A stretch of DNA of 64,000 nt, from assembly GCF_029945895.1 (NCBI RefSeq), contig NZ_JAQSDL010000120.1, positions 1 through 64,000 on the forward strand, in the 5' to 3' direction. The position numbers and the translations under genes were made by a program. Numbering within the stretch: position 1 is the first letter of the stretch; every line of letters begins with the position of its first letter. The notes below the pieces were generated by a model. It saw nothing but the letters and a program-made list of their open reading frames with translations. It was not told the DNA's origin and searched no databases. Below are positions 1 through 9,060 of this stretch, one piece after another. This stretch comes from Polaromonas sp. Lineage in GTDB: Bacteria; Pseudomonadota; Gammaproteobacteria; Burkholderiales; Burkholderiaceae_C.

Positions 1-173
1 TGCTCAAGAAAATCGAGCAGTCGATCGCCCGCATTGACTCCGGTGACTACGGTTACTGCGACGAAACCGGTGAGGCCATCGGCGTGGGACGCCTGATAGC
101 CCGTCCAACGGCGAACCTGTCGCTGGAAGCACAGCAGCGGCGTGAACTCAAGCAGAAAATGTTCGGAGACTGA
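1..173 (+). CDS. dksA: DksA-family RNA polymerase regulator, 3' end only
   Basis: The window opens inside this gene; the reading frame starts at base 3 and gives the last 56 residues before TGA. The sequence has the C-terminal globular part of DksA/TraR proteins, which enter the RNA polymerase secondary channel with ppGpp to control rRNA and amino acid promoters. The visible motif YGYCDETGEAIG followed by RLIARPTANLSLEAQ matches the family's zinc-finger region, but only one of the four usual cysteines is present (C in CDET); the positions of the second pair are Ser/Ala-type residues. Cysteine-poor DksA variants are known in alpha- and betaproteobacteria, so this is probably the normal form here. 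The N-terminal coiled coil lies outside the window. Confidence 0.85.
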   Translation, partial: LKKIEQSIARIDSGDYGYCDETGEAIGVGRLIARPTANLSLEAQQRRELKQKMFGD

Positions 174-210
174 CCTTTCCCGTTGCACACTTCCTCCTGA
201 ACCGCTGTTG

Positions 211-2034
211 ATGGCCAAAGAAGACACCACACCAGGCTTGCTTTCAAAAGTCGTGAAGTTCGTCCGTAACCCGGCGACGAACTGGTCCGAGCTTGATGGC
301 AAGGAATCGGACCGGGAGGAGGCCCTGAGCAAGCAGATGCTCAAGGAAATGATTGAGCGAAAACGGCGCAACGATTTCGTGCGCAAGCGTGAATTCGACA
401 TGCTCCGGAAAATGCGCAAGCGGGAGGCCATGACCGGCCAGGACCCCGGCGCGCGGCCTTCGTTCTTCCAGAGCAGCATGCCGTCCAAGCCCGACGACCG
501 CGCCGTCACCCTGAAGAAAATCGACGAGATCGAAGCCCAGATGTCGATGCAATGGTGGAAAACCAAGCATGGAAGTGCGGCCGCCGGGGCCAGCGAACCT
601 TCTTCACTTTCTGCGGGGACGATGGCCGGTTCGTCCAACCTCAGCACCCATGCCCCGCTCCTGGACAACGCTTTACCGGCCAACTACGAGGCTACGGCGC
701 CCAGCGCCCTGACCGCGGCCCTGGCCAAAACCAGGTCTGCGGCCATGGCGCCGCAGCCAGCGCCAGCGCCCATGATGGACCTGTCTCCAGGTATTGCCGT
801 CACGCCGCCCGCAGCACCGCCCAAGCCAGTTGTACCCAGACCGGTTATTTCTGCAGTCTCCCGCGACGGCGAGTCGTCGGGTTTTTCGGCATCAAAATTT
901 TCCGTGGTGGAGGCCTCGGAAGTGGCGCACGACCCGGAACTGGAGGAGGCCTCCATCCGTTTTGCCAACGGCGACGATGCAGGTGCTGAAGCCGGGCTGC
1001 TCGAGACGCTGGGTCCCCAGGGAAGCCGGGCCAGACATGCAGACACCTGGCTCGCGCTGTTTGACCTGTACCGGGCCACGGGTCAGCATGACAAGTTTGA
1101 AAACCTGGCCGTTGAGTTCGTTGGACGTTTCGATCGGTCGGCGCCGCAGTGGTTTTCCATGCCCGAGATGGTGCAGCAGTTGTCCAATCCCGCTGGTTCG
1201 GCCAGCCCGGTTGCTGCCAATGGACCGGCTGCGGACTGGGTCTGCCCGTCAAAACTGGGCATCCAGACCGTGGCGGCGCTCAGCGCTGCCCTGGCCCGTG
1301 CCCCCATGCCCTGGCGGCTGGACTGGAAAAACCTCAAAACGATTGATGACAACGCGGTTGATCCCCTCTGCAAGGTGTTCAGCGGCTGGGCTGCACAACC
1401 GGTGCAGCTGCGGTTTATGGGGGAGGGTGAATTGCAGCGGGTGCTGCAGGATGCCACCCCCTCCGGGGTGCGCGATACAGCCCAGGGATGGTGGCAGTTG
1501 CGCATGGAGACGCTGCGGGTAACCCAACAGCCCGACGAGTTTGAACTGACGGCCCTCGATTTTTGCGTCACCTACGAGGTGTCGCCCCCCGCTTGGGAGA
1601 GTGCGCGTTGCGACTACAAGCCGCTGGAGCCTCGCGGCAACGCTGTGGCAGGCCAGGCCATCATTGGCGATGTCTACCGCGATTCGGTGCCGTCCAGCCT
1701 CAGCAGTGCGCTGGAGGGCGACACCGAGATGGGGGGCAACTCCCAGATGAGCCACCTGTATGCGGTTGAACTGTCGGGCCAGATCGAGGGTGATGCCATT
1801 GCCGTCCTCGACAAACTCGAGGCCAAACTGATGGGCGCAGACATCATGGTGATTTCATGCGCCAAGCTGATTCGTGTTGATTTTTCTGCAGCCGGAACCT
1901 TGCTCAACTGGGTTTCCGCCCGGGAAGCCGAGAATCGCGCCGTGCAGTTCACCGATGTCAACCGTCTGGTGGCCGCGTTCTTCAACGTGATCGGCATCAC
2001 CGAACACGCCCGGGTCCTGACGCGCGTCGACTAG
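211..2034 (+). CDS. Large protein with C-terminal STAS-like domain
   Basis: 607 residues from the ATG at 211, 37 bases after dksA. I chose this start because the upstream in-frame codons overlap dksA and do not look conserved; no clear Shine-Dalgarno sequence is visible. The N-terminal ~85 residues are highly charged with repeated KR-rich helices (MIERKRRNDF, DMLRKMRKRE). A Pro/Ala-rich low-complexity stretch follows to about residue 240. The last ~100 residues (from SHLYAVELSGQIEGDAIAVL to the end) resemble a STAS fold, the anti-sigma-factor-antagonist type, including a DFSAAGTLLNW segment. No catalytic motif is visible. Function unknown; a role in protein-protein signalling is an inference from the STAS-like end only. 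Confidence 0.7.
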   Translation: MAKEDTTPGLLSKVVKFVRNPATNWSELDGKESDREEALSKQMLKEMIERKRRNDFVRKREFDMLRKMRKREAMTGQDPGARPSFFQSSMPSKPDDRAVTLKKIDEIEAQMSMQWWKTKHGSAAAGASEPSSLSAGTMAGSSNLSTHAPLLDNALPANYEATAPSALTAALAKTRSAAMAPQPAPAPMMDLSPGIAVTPPAAPPKPVVPRPVISAVSRDGESSGFSASKFSVVEASEVAHDPELEEASIRFANGDDAGAEAGLLETLGPQGSRARHADTWLALFDLYRATGQHDKFENLAVEFVGRFDRSAPQWFSMPEMVQQLSNPAGSASPVAANGPAADWVCPSKLGIQTVAALSAALARAPMPWRLDWKNLKTIDDNAVDPLCKVFSGWAAQPVQLRFMGEGELQRVLQDATPSGVRDTAQGWWQLRMETLRVTQQPDEFELTALDFCVTYEVSPPAWESARCDYKPLEPRGNAVAGQAIIGDVYRDSVPSSLSSALEGDTEMGGNSQMSHLYAVELSGQIEGDAIAVLDKLEAKLMGADIMVISCAKLIRVDFSAAGTLLNWVSAREAENRAVQFTDVNRLVAAFFNVIGITEHARVLTRVD

Positions 2035-2035
2035 G

Positions 2036-2075
2036 AGCCTGTCGGGCTTTCGACGATTCCCAGGTCCGACAGGCT
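2036..2075. terminator. Perfect 10-bp inverted repeat after the STAS-like gene
   Basis: Arms AGCCTGTCGG (2036-2045) and CCGACAGGCT (2066-2075) are exact complements and begin two bases after the TAG stop. This can form a stem-loop in the mRNA and may end or stabilise the transcript. There is no T-run, so an intrinsic terminator is not proven. The rest of 2076-2290 holds nothing I recognise. Confidence 0.45.
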
Positions 2076-2399
2076 GCTGGGGCCTTGTCCCCGACCACGG
2101 GGCGCCAAAAAAGAGTCATGGCTGCCCTGCGCAGCACACCCACTGTCTGCGCCGGGCACCGGCGGGTAGCTGCAGGCGTGGCAATGACCATAAGGGGCCG
2201 CACGCCCTCAAGCGTCTGCTTTTTCATCCCCTTTTCCGAATGGCACGGGTACCGACCTGAGTCCGGTTTGCGCCCCGCTTAAAGCAACACTTTCACTGGA
2301 TCTTCTAAGTGCTTAATTTAGAACGATTTTTAATCGGTGACTGCTTGCAAAAGTGTTTCTAAGTGCTTGATTTCATTGAAAAAATTTGTAGCAAACCAC

Positions 2400-2465
2400 T
2401 TGCATGGCAAAACTTTCCTGCTAAAGTGGGAAAAAGTGCAATTTAGTGGTGAAAAGTGTTCTCTA
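2400..2465 (+). promoter_or_regulatory. mraZ promoter with MraZ-box array
   Basis: Four GTG cores stand exactly 10 bp apart at 2426, 2436, 2446 and 2456, in the contexts AAAGTGGG, AAAGTGCA, TTAGTGGT and AAAGTGTT. Two more 10-bp-spaced cores lie upstream at 2353 and 2363. MraZ is known to bind tandem short repeats with a 10-bp period ahead of its own operon, so this is the expected autoregulatory operator. A possible sigma-70 promoter is TTGCAT (2400-2405), 16 bp, TAAAGT (2422-2427), overlapped by the first box. The region 2290-2400 is AT-rich and non-coding. Confidence 0.7.
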
Positions 2466-2478
2466 AAGGTTTTTAACG

Positions 2479-2907
2479 GTGTTTCAAGGCGCGTCTTCTC
2501 TAGCTCTCGATACCAAGGGTCGGCTCTCTGTGCCAACCCGGCATCGTGACGTGCTCAGCGCCACTGCATCGAGCCAGCTGACCATCACCAAACACCCGCA
2601 CGGCTGCCTCATGATATTCCCGCGCAACGAGTGGGAGAAATTCCGCGAACGCATTGCGTCGCTGCCGATGCAGGCACAGTGGTGGAAACGGATTTTCCTC
2701 GGCAATGCGATGGACGTTGACATGGACGCCACCGGGCGCGTTCTGGTCTCTCCCGAATTGCGTAACGCGGCAGGCATCAGCCGGGACACGGTGCTGCTTG
2801 GCATGGGCAGCTACTTCGAGCTCTGGGATGCGGCGACGTATGCGGCCCAGGAGGCCGAGCAGATGAAGGGCGAAATGCCCGATGTCTTCAGAGATTTTTC
2901 ATTCTGA
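2479..2907 (+). CDS. mraZ: Transcriptional regulator MraZ
   Basis: 142 residues, normal length, starting at GTG. MraZ is an AbrB-like DNA-binding protein that represses its own dcw operon. Two tandem MraZ domains are visible, each with its signature: [15 protein letters not shown] near the N terminus and [14 protein letters not shown] in the second half. The upstream array of 10-bp-spaced GTG boxes is its likely binding site. First gene of the dcw cluster, 9 bases before rsmH. Confidence 0.95.
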   Translation: MFQGASSLALDTKGRLSVPTRHRDVLSATASSQLTITKHPHGCLMIFPRNEWEKFRERIASLPMQAQWWKRIFLGNAMDVDMDATGRVLVSPELRNAAGISRDTVLLGMGSYFELWDAATYAAQEAEQMKGEMPDVFRDFSF

Positions 2908-2916
2908 AAGACGACG

Positions 2917-3870
2917 GTGCAAGACACATGGACACACCGCACCGTCTTGTTGAACGAAGCAGTCGCAGCGCTTCAGGTCAATCCGGACGGGCATTACATC
3001 GACGCGACCTTCGGGCGCGGTGGCCACTCGCGACTCATTCTTTCGCAGCTGTCCACCCAGGGGCGCCTTACCGCTTTCGACAAGGATCCGGAAGCCATTG
3101 CCGAGGCCCGCACCATCGCCGACCCGCGCCTTGCCATTCGTCACCAGGCTTTCAGCCATCTGGGCGAGATGCCGGCGGGCAGTGCGGCGGGCATCCTGCT
3201 GGACCTGGGCATCAGTTCACCCCAGATCGACAACCCGGCGCGGGGTTTTTCCTTCCGCGGCGACGGGCCACTGGACATGCGCATGGACAGCACACGCGGC
3301 CAGAGCGTGGCCGAGTGGCTGGCAGATGCAGAAACAGACACCATTGCGGAGGTCATTCGTGAATATGGCGAAGAACGGTTTGCTGTCCAGATCGCAAAGG
3401 CGATTGATCGTCGCCGACAGGAGCGGGGCGTTATTGCAACCACCGCTGAACTGGCCGAGGTCGTGGCTGGCGCGGTCAAAACCCGCGAGCCGGGCAAGGA
3501 CCCTGCAACGCGCACATTTCAGGCTTTTCGGATTTTCATCAACGCCGAGCTTGAAGAGCTGCAACAGGCGCTAGAGGCTTCGCTCAAAGTACTGCAACCG
3601 GGAGGACGTTTGGTGGTGATCAGTTTCCATTCGCTGGAAGACCGCATCGTCAAGCAATTCATCGCCGAACACTCGCGCGAGGTGTTCGACCGCCGCGCGC
3701 CGTTTGCCGCCCCCAAGGCCATGCGGCTCAAGGCGCTGGAGCGCGTCAAGCCTGGCGCCGACGAAGTGGCGGCCAACCCGCGCTCGCGCAGCGCCGTCAT
3801 GCGTGTGGCCGAACGGACCGAGGTGCCCGTTCAGGTGACCACTCAGCGTTACCCGGGAGCCGCAGCATGA
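2917..3870 (+). CDS. rsmH: 16S rRNA (cytosine-1402-N4) methyltransferase
   Basis: 317 residues, GTG start nine bases after mraZ. RsmH (MraW) methylates N4 of C1402 in 16S rRNA using SAM. Visible signatures: [10 protein letters not shown] at the N terminus, the SAM-binding loop [10 protein letters not shown] (about residues 29-38), [12 protein letters not shown], and [12 protein letters not shown] near residue 240. The stop codon lies in ATGA, the junction normally expected to lead straight into ftsL. Here 178 bases, mostly a duplicated GC-rich repeat, separate the two genes. Confidence 0.95.
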   Translation: MQDTWTHRTVLLNEAVAALQVNPDGHYIDATFGRGGHSRLILSQLSTQGRLTAFDKDPEAIAEARTIADPRLAIRHQAFSHLGEMPAGSAAGILLDLGISSPQIDNPARGFSFRGDGPLDMRMDSTRGQSVAEWLADAETDTIAEVIREYGEERFAVQIAKAIDRRRQERGVIATTAELAEVVAGAVKTREPGKDPATRTFQAFRIFINAELEELQQALEASLKVLQPGGRLVVISFHSLEDRIVKQFIAEHSREVFDRRAPFAAPKAMRLKALERVKPGADEVAANPRSRSAVMRVAERTEVPVQVTTQRYPGAAA

Positions 3871-3880
3871 GGCGGCAGCA

Positions 3881-4041
3881 ATTTTCCGCCGGGCCGCCCC
3901 AAGGGAAATTCGCCCCCCTGGGGGGCAGCGCATTACACGCAGTGAAAAGCGTGGGGGCCAGATTTTCCGCCGGGCCGCCCCAAGGGAAATTCGCCCCCTT
4001 GGGGGGCAGCGCATTACACGCAGTGAAAAGCGTGGGGGCCA
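3881..4041 (-). repeat. Two tandem copies of the GC-rich 80-bp repeat (family A)
   Basis: Copies at 3881-3960 and 3962-4041 are 80 bp each, separated by one G, and differ at a single base. The period is 81 bp, a multiple of three, so the stretch stays open: an ATG at 3867 gives a 61-residue frame with two RFSAGPPQGKFAPLGG-type units, ending just inside ftsL. I do not regard that frame as a gene. Read on the minus strand, the unit matches the copies after murF, accC and the 34123-34698 gene, and the one inside prmA. Each unit contains a CCCCCAAGGGGG-type palindrome. Confidence 0.85.
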
Positions 4042-4048
4042 TGTCCAC

Positions 4049-4342
4049 ATGACACGCCTGAACCTTGTCCTGCTGGTGGCTGTGCTGGTCAGTGCGCTGT
4101 ACCTGGTGCACACGCAGTACGAATCGCGCAGGCTGTTTGTCGAGCTGGAAAAAGCCATGGCACTCAGCCGTCAGATCGAGTCCGACAAGGAGCGCCTGCA
4201 GGTGGAAAAGCGCGCCCAGGCCACGCCGTTGCGGGTGGAGCAGCTTTCAAGGGACCGGCTGCAGATGCGTTCGGCAACGCCTGCCATCACGCAATACGTC
4301 ACTTACAAGAATCCGTCTGCTGCAGGTAACGCCCATGAGTAG
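4049..4342 (+). CDS. ftsL: Cell division protein FtsL
   Basis: 97 residues; ATG at 4049. FtsL is a small bitopic divisome protein that joins FtsB and FtsQ and helps activate FtsWI. The sequence shows a single membrane segment at about residues 4-22 (LNLVLLVAVLVSALYLV), followed by a periplasmic coiled coil rich in Glu/Leu/Arg. The length is typical of Burkholderiales FtsL. The last eight bases overlap the start of ftsI. No strong Shine-Dalgarno sequence is seen; the region before the start is the GC-rich repeat. Confidence 0.9.
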   Translation: MTRLNLVLLVAVLVSALYLVHTQYESRRLFVELEKAMALSRQIESDKERLQVEKRAQATPLRVEQLSRDRLQMRSATPAITQYVTYKNPSAAGNAHE

Positions 4343-6068
4343 AAGCGTGCGTTACACCTCCAGTCCGCTGCTGGCCAGCAAGACGCCGGTCTGGCGCAGC
4401 AAGCTGATCGTCGCGGGTATCGCCCTGGCTTTTGCCGGCCTGGCCGGCCGGGCGGCGTACGTGCAGGTGGTTGGCAACGAGTTCTTTCAACGACAGGGTG
4501 AAGTCCGTTTTGCCCGTACGCTGGAGCTGCCTGCCAATCGCGGCCGTATTCTGGATCGCAATGGGCTCATTCTGGCGTCCAGCGTTCCGGCGTCGAGCAT
4601 CTGGGCGATTCCCGAGGATGTCGAAGCGAGCAAAGCGCAGCTTGCCGAGCTGGCCAAACTCCTGGAAATGCCCGTGGCCGACCTCAACAAGAAGCTGGCT
4701 GACGAGGACAAGACTTTCGTATGGATCAAGCGGCAGGTCGACGAGCCTGTCGCCCACCAGATTCACAGCCTGGGCATCAAGGGCATTTACCAGCGCAAGG
4801 AATACAAGCGCAAGTACCCGGAAGGTGAAACCGTTGCGCATGTGGTCGGCTTCACGAATGTGGAAGACCGCGGACAGGAAGGCATCGAACTGACTTTCAA
4901 CAAGGAGCTGGCGGGCAAGCCTGGTTCCCGGCGCGTGATCAAGGACCGTCTGGGGCGCGTGGTCGAAAGCGTCGGTGAGCAGGTGCCGCCTGTTGAAGGC
5001 AAGGACATCCAGCTCAGCGTTGACAGCAAGGTGCAGTTTTTTGCCTACCAGAAGCTGCGTGATGCGGTGATCGAACGCAAGGCCAAGGCCGGCAGTGTGG
5101 TCGTACTCGATACGATCACGGGTGAAGTGCTCGCACTGGCCAACTATCCGAGTTATGTGCCTGATAAACGGCAGAATCTCACGGGCGAGCAGTTGCGCAA
5201 TCGTGCGGTGACAGATACTTTTGAGCCGGGCTCGACCATGAAGCCCATCACGGTGGCCATGGCGCTCGAGGCGGGCCGGATCAAACCAGGCACCCTCATC
5301 GAAACCGGCCCGGGGCGGATCAGCATCGGCGGATTCACCATCAGCGATACCCACAATTACGGTACGCTCACCGTGGAAGGGGTCATCCAGAAGTCCAGCA
5401 ATGTCGGCGCCCTCAAGATAGCCCAGAAGATGACCCCGCATGAGATGTGGGACACCTACGTCGCGCTTGGCTACGGGCAGAAGCCGCAAATCGAATTTCC
5501 GGGAGCGGTCACAGGCCGCTTGCGTCCGTGGAAGTCCTGGCGGCCCGTCGAGCAAGCCACCATGTCTTATGGCTATGGCCTGTCCGCCTCGCTGTTCCAG
5601 ATGGCGCATTCCTACACCTCTTTTGCGCATGACGGCCGGATCATCCCGGTGACCATGCTCAAGAGCAGTGAGCCTGCAACCGGCGTGCGGGTGTTTTCGT
5701 CAGAGAACGCACACGCGATCAGGAAAATGTTGCAGATGGCGGCGGCGCCCGGCGGCACCGGTCAGCTGGCGCAGACCGTCGGTTACTCGGTGGGAGGCAA
5801 GTCCGGCACCGCGCACAAGCAGGTCGGCAAGGGATATGCGAGCAACAAATACCGTGCATGGTTTACCGGCATGGCACCGATTGAAGCTCCCCGCATCATT
5901 GTCGCCGTGATGATTGATGAGCCCAGCGACGGAAAATATTATGGCGGGCTGGCGGCTGCCCCTGTATTCAGCGAGGTTGTGCAGCAGACATTGCGCATGA
6001 TGGGCGTGCAGCCCGATATGGCCGTCAAGCCACAGATCGTCACCAACCCGGTGGAGGAGTCGTTCTGA
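4335..6068 (+). CDS. ftsI: Peptidoglycan D,D-transpeptidase FtsI (PBP3)
   Basis: 577 residues from the ATG at 4335, which overlaps the end of ftsL. FtsI cross-links septal peptidoglycan in the periplasm together with FtsW. Visible: one N-terminal membrane anchor (about residues 22-42), the class B PBP N-domain beginning ANRGRILDRNG, and the three penicillin-binding motifs: STMK at about residue 300, SSN at about 353 and KSGT at about 491. The lengths and order are standard. TGA overlaps the ATG of murE. Confidence 0.96.
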   Translation: MSRSVRYTSSPLLASKTPVWRSKLIVAGIALAFAGLAGRAAYVQVVGNEFFQRQGEVRFARTLELPANRGRILDRNGLILASSVPASSIWAIPEDVEASKAQLAELAKLLEMPVADLNKKLADEDKTFVWIKRQVDEPVAHQIHSLGIKGIYQRKEYKRKYPEGETVAHVVGFTNVEDRGQEGIELTFNKELAGKPGSRRVIKDRLGRVVESVGEQVPPVEGKDIQLSVDSKVQFFAYQKLRDAVIERKAKAGSVVVLDTITGEVLALANYPSYVPDKRQNLTGEQLRNRAVTDTFEPGSTMKPITVAMALEAGRIKPGTLIETGPGRISIGGFTISDTHNYGTLTVEGVIQKSSNVGALKIAQKMTPHEMWDTYVALGYGQKPQIEFPGAVTGRLRPWKSWRPVEQATMSYGYGLSASLFQMAHSYTSFAHDGRIIPVTMLKSSEPATGVRVFSSENAHAIRKMLQMAAAPGGTGQLAQTVGYSVGGKSGTAHKQVGKGYASNKYRAWFTGMAPIEAPRIIVAVMIDEPSDGKYYGGLAAAPVFSEVVQQTLRMMGVQPDMAVKPQIVTNPVEESF

Positions 6069-7564
6069 TGGAGCGGCTGCACACCCCCGAGCAGGCTGCG
6101 CGCTGGTTGCGCCAGCGCGTAAGCGGCAGTCTCTGGACAGACAGCCGCAAGGTGGGTGCCGGTGACGGCTTCATCGCCTGGCCGGGTGCTGCCACCGATG
6201 CACGCAAGTACGTGGCCGACGTTCTGGCCGCCGGCGCCCAGGCCTGCCTGGTGGAGCAGGCCGGGGCGGAGGCCTTTGCCTTCAGCGACAGCCGTGTCGC
6301 AGCCTACAGCGGCCTGAAAACGGCGACGGCACCGATAGCTGCGGCTTATTTCGAGCAGCCAAGCAAAAAGCTGGACGTGCTGGCCGTGACTGGCACCAAC
6401 GGCAAGACCTCGACCGCCTGGTGGCTGGCCCAGGCCCTGGGCAAGCTGGGCCGGCGCTGCGGCGTGGTCGGCACGCTCGGCATCGGGCAACCCGAAGCCA
6501 TGGTCTTCAACGGCCTGACCACACCCGATCCGGTGTTGCTGCAGCAGCAGCTCAGGCGCTGGGTCGACGAGGGCTTTTCAGCATGTGCGCTGGAGGCCTC
6601 GTCGATCGGCATTGCCGAGCACCGGCTGGATGCCACCGACATACGCGTGGCGATTTTCACCAATTTCACACAGGACCACCTCGACTACCACCAGACCATG
6701 CAGGCCTACTGGGACGCCAAGGCCCGGCTGTTTGGCTGGTCTGGCCTGAAAGCGGCGGTGGTCAACATTGATGACACGCATGGGGCTGCGCTGGCGGTGT
6801 CGCTGCGCGAGGCGGCTCTCGACGTCTGGACCGTGTCCTGCCTGGCGCCCGCTCGCCTGCAGGCTCAGGCCATCCATCACGGCCTGGAGTTTCTGGGTTT
6901 TGATGTGGTCGAGGGCGATGAACGGCACCGCCTTTCGACCGCGCTGGTCGGGCAGTACAACGTTTCCAACCTGCTGGGAGTGATGGCAGCCTTGCGCGCG
7001 CTGGGCCTGCCTTTGAAGGACGTGGTCAAAGCCTGCGCCCACCTGTCGCCGGTGCCCGGGCGCATGGACGCCATTGCGGTGCCGGGCCGGCCGCTGGTGG
7101 TCGTGGACTATGCCCACACCCCCGACGCACTCGAGAAGGTGCTGGGCGCTCTGCGGCCGCTGGCCGCCGGTCGTTCCGGACAACTCTGGTGCGTTTTTGG
7201 CTGCGGCGGCGAGCGTGATGCCAGCAAGCGGCCGCTGATGGCGGCAGCGGCGGAAAAAGGGGCGGACCGCACGGTGGTGACCAGTGACAACCCGCGCAGC
7301 GAGAACCCCGACGCCATCATCAGCCAGATCCTGCAGGGATTTGCCCGCCGCGATACGGTGTACGTTCAAGCCGACCGTGCCCAGGCGATTGCCCATGCGG
7401 TGAGCCAGGCGCAGGCTGGCGATGTGGTGCTGATTGCGGGCAAGGGCCACGAGAGTTACCAGGAAACCGCCGGTGTCAAACGACCGTTTTCCGACAAGGC
7501 CCAGGCCGAGGCGGCACTGGACCAGGGTGCGAGCCGTCATGCTGCGCCGGGAGGCCTCGCATGA
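6068..7564 (+). CDS. murE: UDP-MurNAc-tripeptide synthetase (meso-DAP adding)
   Basis: 498 residues; ATG shares a base with the ftsI stop. MurE adds the third stem-peptide residue in the cytoplasm, using ATP. The P-loop TGTNGKTST lies at about residues 107-115, with the Mur ligase central and C-terminal domains behind it. DNPR at about residue 407 is the motif that marks meso-diaminopimelate-adding enzymes, so the cell wall is predicted to be of the Gram-negative A1-gamma type. It overlaps murF by four bases. Confidence 0.96.
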   Translation: MERLHTPEQAARWLRQRVSGSLWTDSRKVGAGDGFIAWPGAATDARKYVADVLAAGAQACLVEQAGAEAFAFSDSRVAAYSGLKTATAPIAAAYFEQPSKKLDVLAVTGTNGKTSTAWWLAQALGKLGRRCGVVGTLGIGQPEAMVFNGLTTPDPVLLQQQLRRWVDEGFSACALEASSIGIAEHRLDATDIRVAIFTNFTQDHLDYHQTMQAYWDAKARLFGWSGLKAAVVNIDDTHGAALAVSLREAALDVWTVSCLAPARLQAQAIHHGLEFLGFDVVEGDERHRLSTALVGQYNVSNLLGVMAALRALGLPLKDVVKACAHLSPVPGRMDAIAVPGRPLVVVDYAHTPDALEKVLGALRPLAAGRSGQLWCVFGCGGERDASKRPLMAAAAEKGADRTVVTSDNPRSENPDAIISQILQGFARRDTVYVQADRAQAIAHAVSQAQAGDVVLIAGKGHESYQETAGVKRPFSDKAQAEAALDQGASRHAAPGGLA

Positions 7565-8943
7565 TGACCCTGCAACAAGCCCTGCGGTGGTTGCCGTCAG
7601 CCCGGCTGGTGGGCGACGGTGCGCTGCGGTTCCAGCGTGTGCACACGGACACGCGCAGCCTCCAAACAGGCGACCTGTTTGTAGCGCTCAAGGGCGAACG
7701 CTTTGACGCCCATGATTTCCTGGCACAGGCGAAAAGTGCCGGCGCGGTGGCGGCCCTGGCGGAGCACGGCTTGAGTGCTGAACTCCCCGGCCTGCTGGTG
7801 GCCGATTCCAAACAGGCGCTGGGCCAGCTTGCCGCCGGCTGGCGCTCGCAGTTCAGCCTGCCGCTGATTGCCGTGACCGGCAGCAATGGCAAGACCACGG
7901 TCACGCAAATGCTGGCGTCCATCCTGCGCGCCTGGAAGCAGGACGGTGCTTTTGCGACCGAAGGCAACTTCAACAACGACATTGGCGTGCCTTTGACGTT
8001 GCTGCGTCTGCGTGCCACCCACCAGGCCGGCGTGGTCGAACTGGGCATGAACCACCCTGGCGAAATTGCCAGTCTTGCAGCCATGGCGCGGCCCACCGTG
8101 GCCCTGGTCAACAATGCGCAGCGCGAACACCTGGAATTCATGGCCACGGTAGAAGCCGTCGCCCGCGAGAACGGCGCCGTCATCGCGGCACTGCCGGCCT
8201 CTGGCGTCGCGGTGTTTCCGGCCGACGAGACATACACACCGCTGTGGCGGGAACTCGCCGGCTCCCGCGCGGTGCTGACCTTTGCCGAGTCGGGCGGGGC
8301 CGAGGTCACCGGCAGCGCGCAATGGCTGGGTGGCGCCTGGCAGGTGCAGGCCGCCACGCCGCAGGGCGCTTTCGGTTTTTCCCTGCAGGTTGCCGGTCGG
8401 CACAACGTCAAAAATGCGCTGGCTGCCACGGCCTGCGCCCTGGCGGCCGGTGCGCCGCTGGCGGCCATTGCTGCCGGCTTGTCGGCCTTTGTTCCGGTCA
8501 AGGGTCGCTCGCGCGCCCTTCAGCTCCAGGCGGCGGGCCAGGCCCTCACGCTGATCGACGACAGCTACAACGCCAACCCGGATTCCGTGCGCGCCGCCAT
8601 CGACGTCCTGGCCGAACTGCCGGGGCCGCGCCTGCTGGTGCTGGGCGACATGGGCGAGGTCGGTGATCAGGGACCTGCCTTCCATATCGAGGTTGGGGCC
8701 CATGCGCGTGCGCGCGGCATCGAGCAGGTGTTCACGCTGGGCGCGCAGTCTGCCGACGCTGCCAGGGCCTTCGGCAACGGCCGGCATTTTGGCGACGACA
8801 TCAACGCCCTGAAGGCTGCCGTGATGGCTGCTTTGCCAGGCATGGCCAGCGTACTGGTCAAGGGTTCCCGCTTCATGAAGATGGAGCGCGTGGTCCAGGC
8901 CATCGCGGCCGACACCCAACAACAAAAAGAGGAGAAGGCATGA
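7561..8943 (+). CDS. murF: UDP-MurNAc-tripeptide:D-Ala-D-Ala ligase
   Basis: 460 residues. MurF adds the D-Ala-D-Ala dipeptide, finishing the UDP-MurNAc-pentapeptide. The P-loop TGSNGKTTV is at about residues 106-114. NNDIGVPLTLL and DDSYNANPDSVRAA are strong MurF signatures. The start ATGATG overlaps the end of murE. The gene is followed immediately by a GC-rich repeat that separates it from mraY. Confidence 0.96.
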   Translation: MMTLQQALRWLPSARLVGDGALRFQRVHTDTRSLQTGDLFVALKGERFDAHDFLAQAKSAGAVAALAEHGLSAELPGLLVADSKQALGQLAAGWRSQFSLPLIAVTGSNGKTTVTQMLASILRAWKQDGAFATEGNFNNDIGVPLTLLRLRATHQAGVVELGMNHPGEIASLAAMARPTVALVNNAQREHLEFMATVEAVARENGAVIAALPASGVAVFPADETYTPLWRELAGSRAVLTFAESGGAEVTGSAQWLGGAWQVQAATPQGAFGFSLQVAGRHNVKNALAATACALAAGAPLAAIAAGLSAFVPVKGRSRALQLQAAGQALTLIDDSYNANPDSVRAAIDVLAELPGPRLLVLGDMGEVGDQGPAFHIEVGAHARARGIEQVFTLGAQSADAARAFGNGRHFGDDINALKAAVMAALPGMASVLVKGSRFMKMERVVQAIAADTQQQKEEKA

Positions 8944-9019
8944 GCCCCCACGTTCACCTGCGTTCACTGCCCCCCGAGGGGGCTGAGTTCCGCTGCGTCT
9001 CGCAGCAGTGCGGTCTGCA
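8943..9019 (+). repeat. GC-rich repeat (family A) after murF
   Basis: Starts directly at the murF stop codon with GCCCCCACGTTCACCTGCGT, then ACTGCCCCCCGAGGGGGCTG. The left part matches the other family A copies in order and orientation; the right part (GCTGCGTCTCGCAGCAGTGC) is a different palindrome. It fills most of the gap to mraY, which keeps its own AGGAGG ribosome binding site. Confidence 0.75.
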
Positions 9020-9060
9020 AGACTATGCCTCCTTTGATGCGGCTCGGCAGGAGGCACCCC

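Noticed and set aside
1..173. Degenerate zinc finger of DksA as a sign of a pseudogene
   Set aside because: The frame is intact, and cysteine-poor DksA forms are known in related groups.
2085..2290. Short + strand frame between the STAS-like gene and mraZ
   Set aside because: No ribosome binding site, no conserved features, and the region leads into the mraZ operator.
3867..4052. 61-residue frame between rsmH and ftsL
   Set aside because: It is wholly the translation of two repeat units; no conserved protein character.
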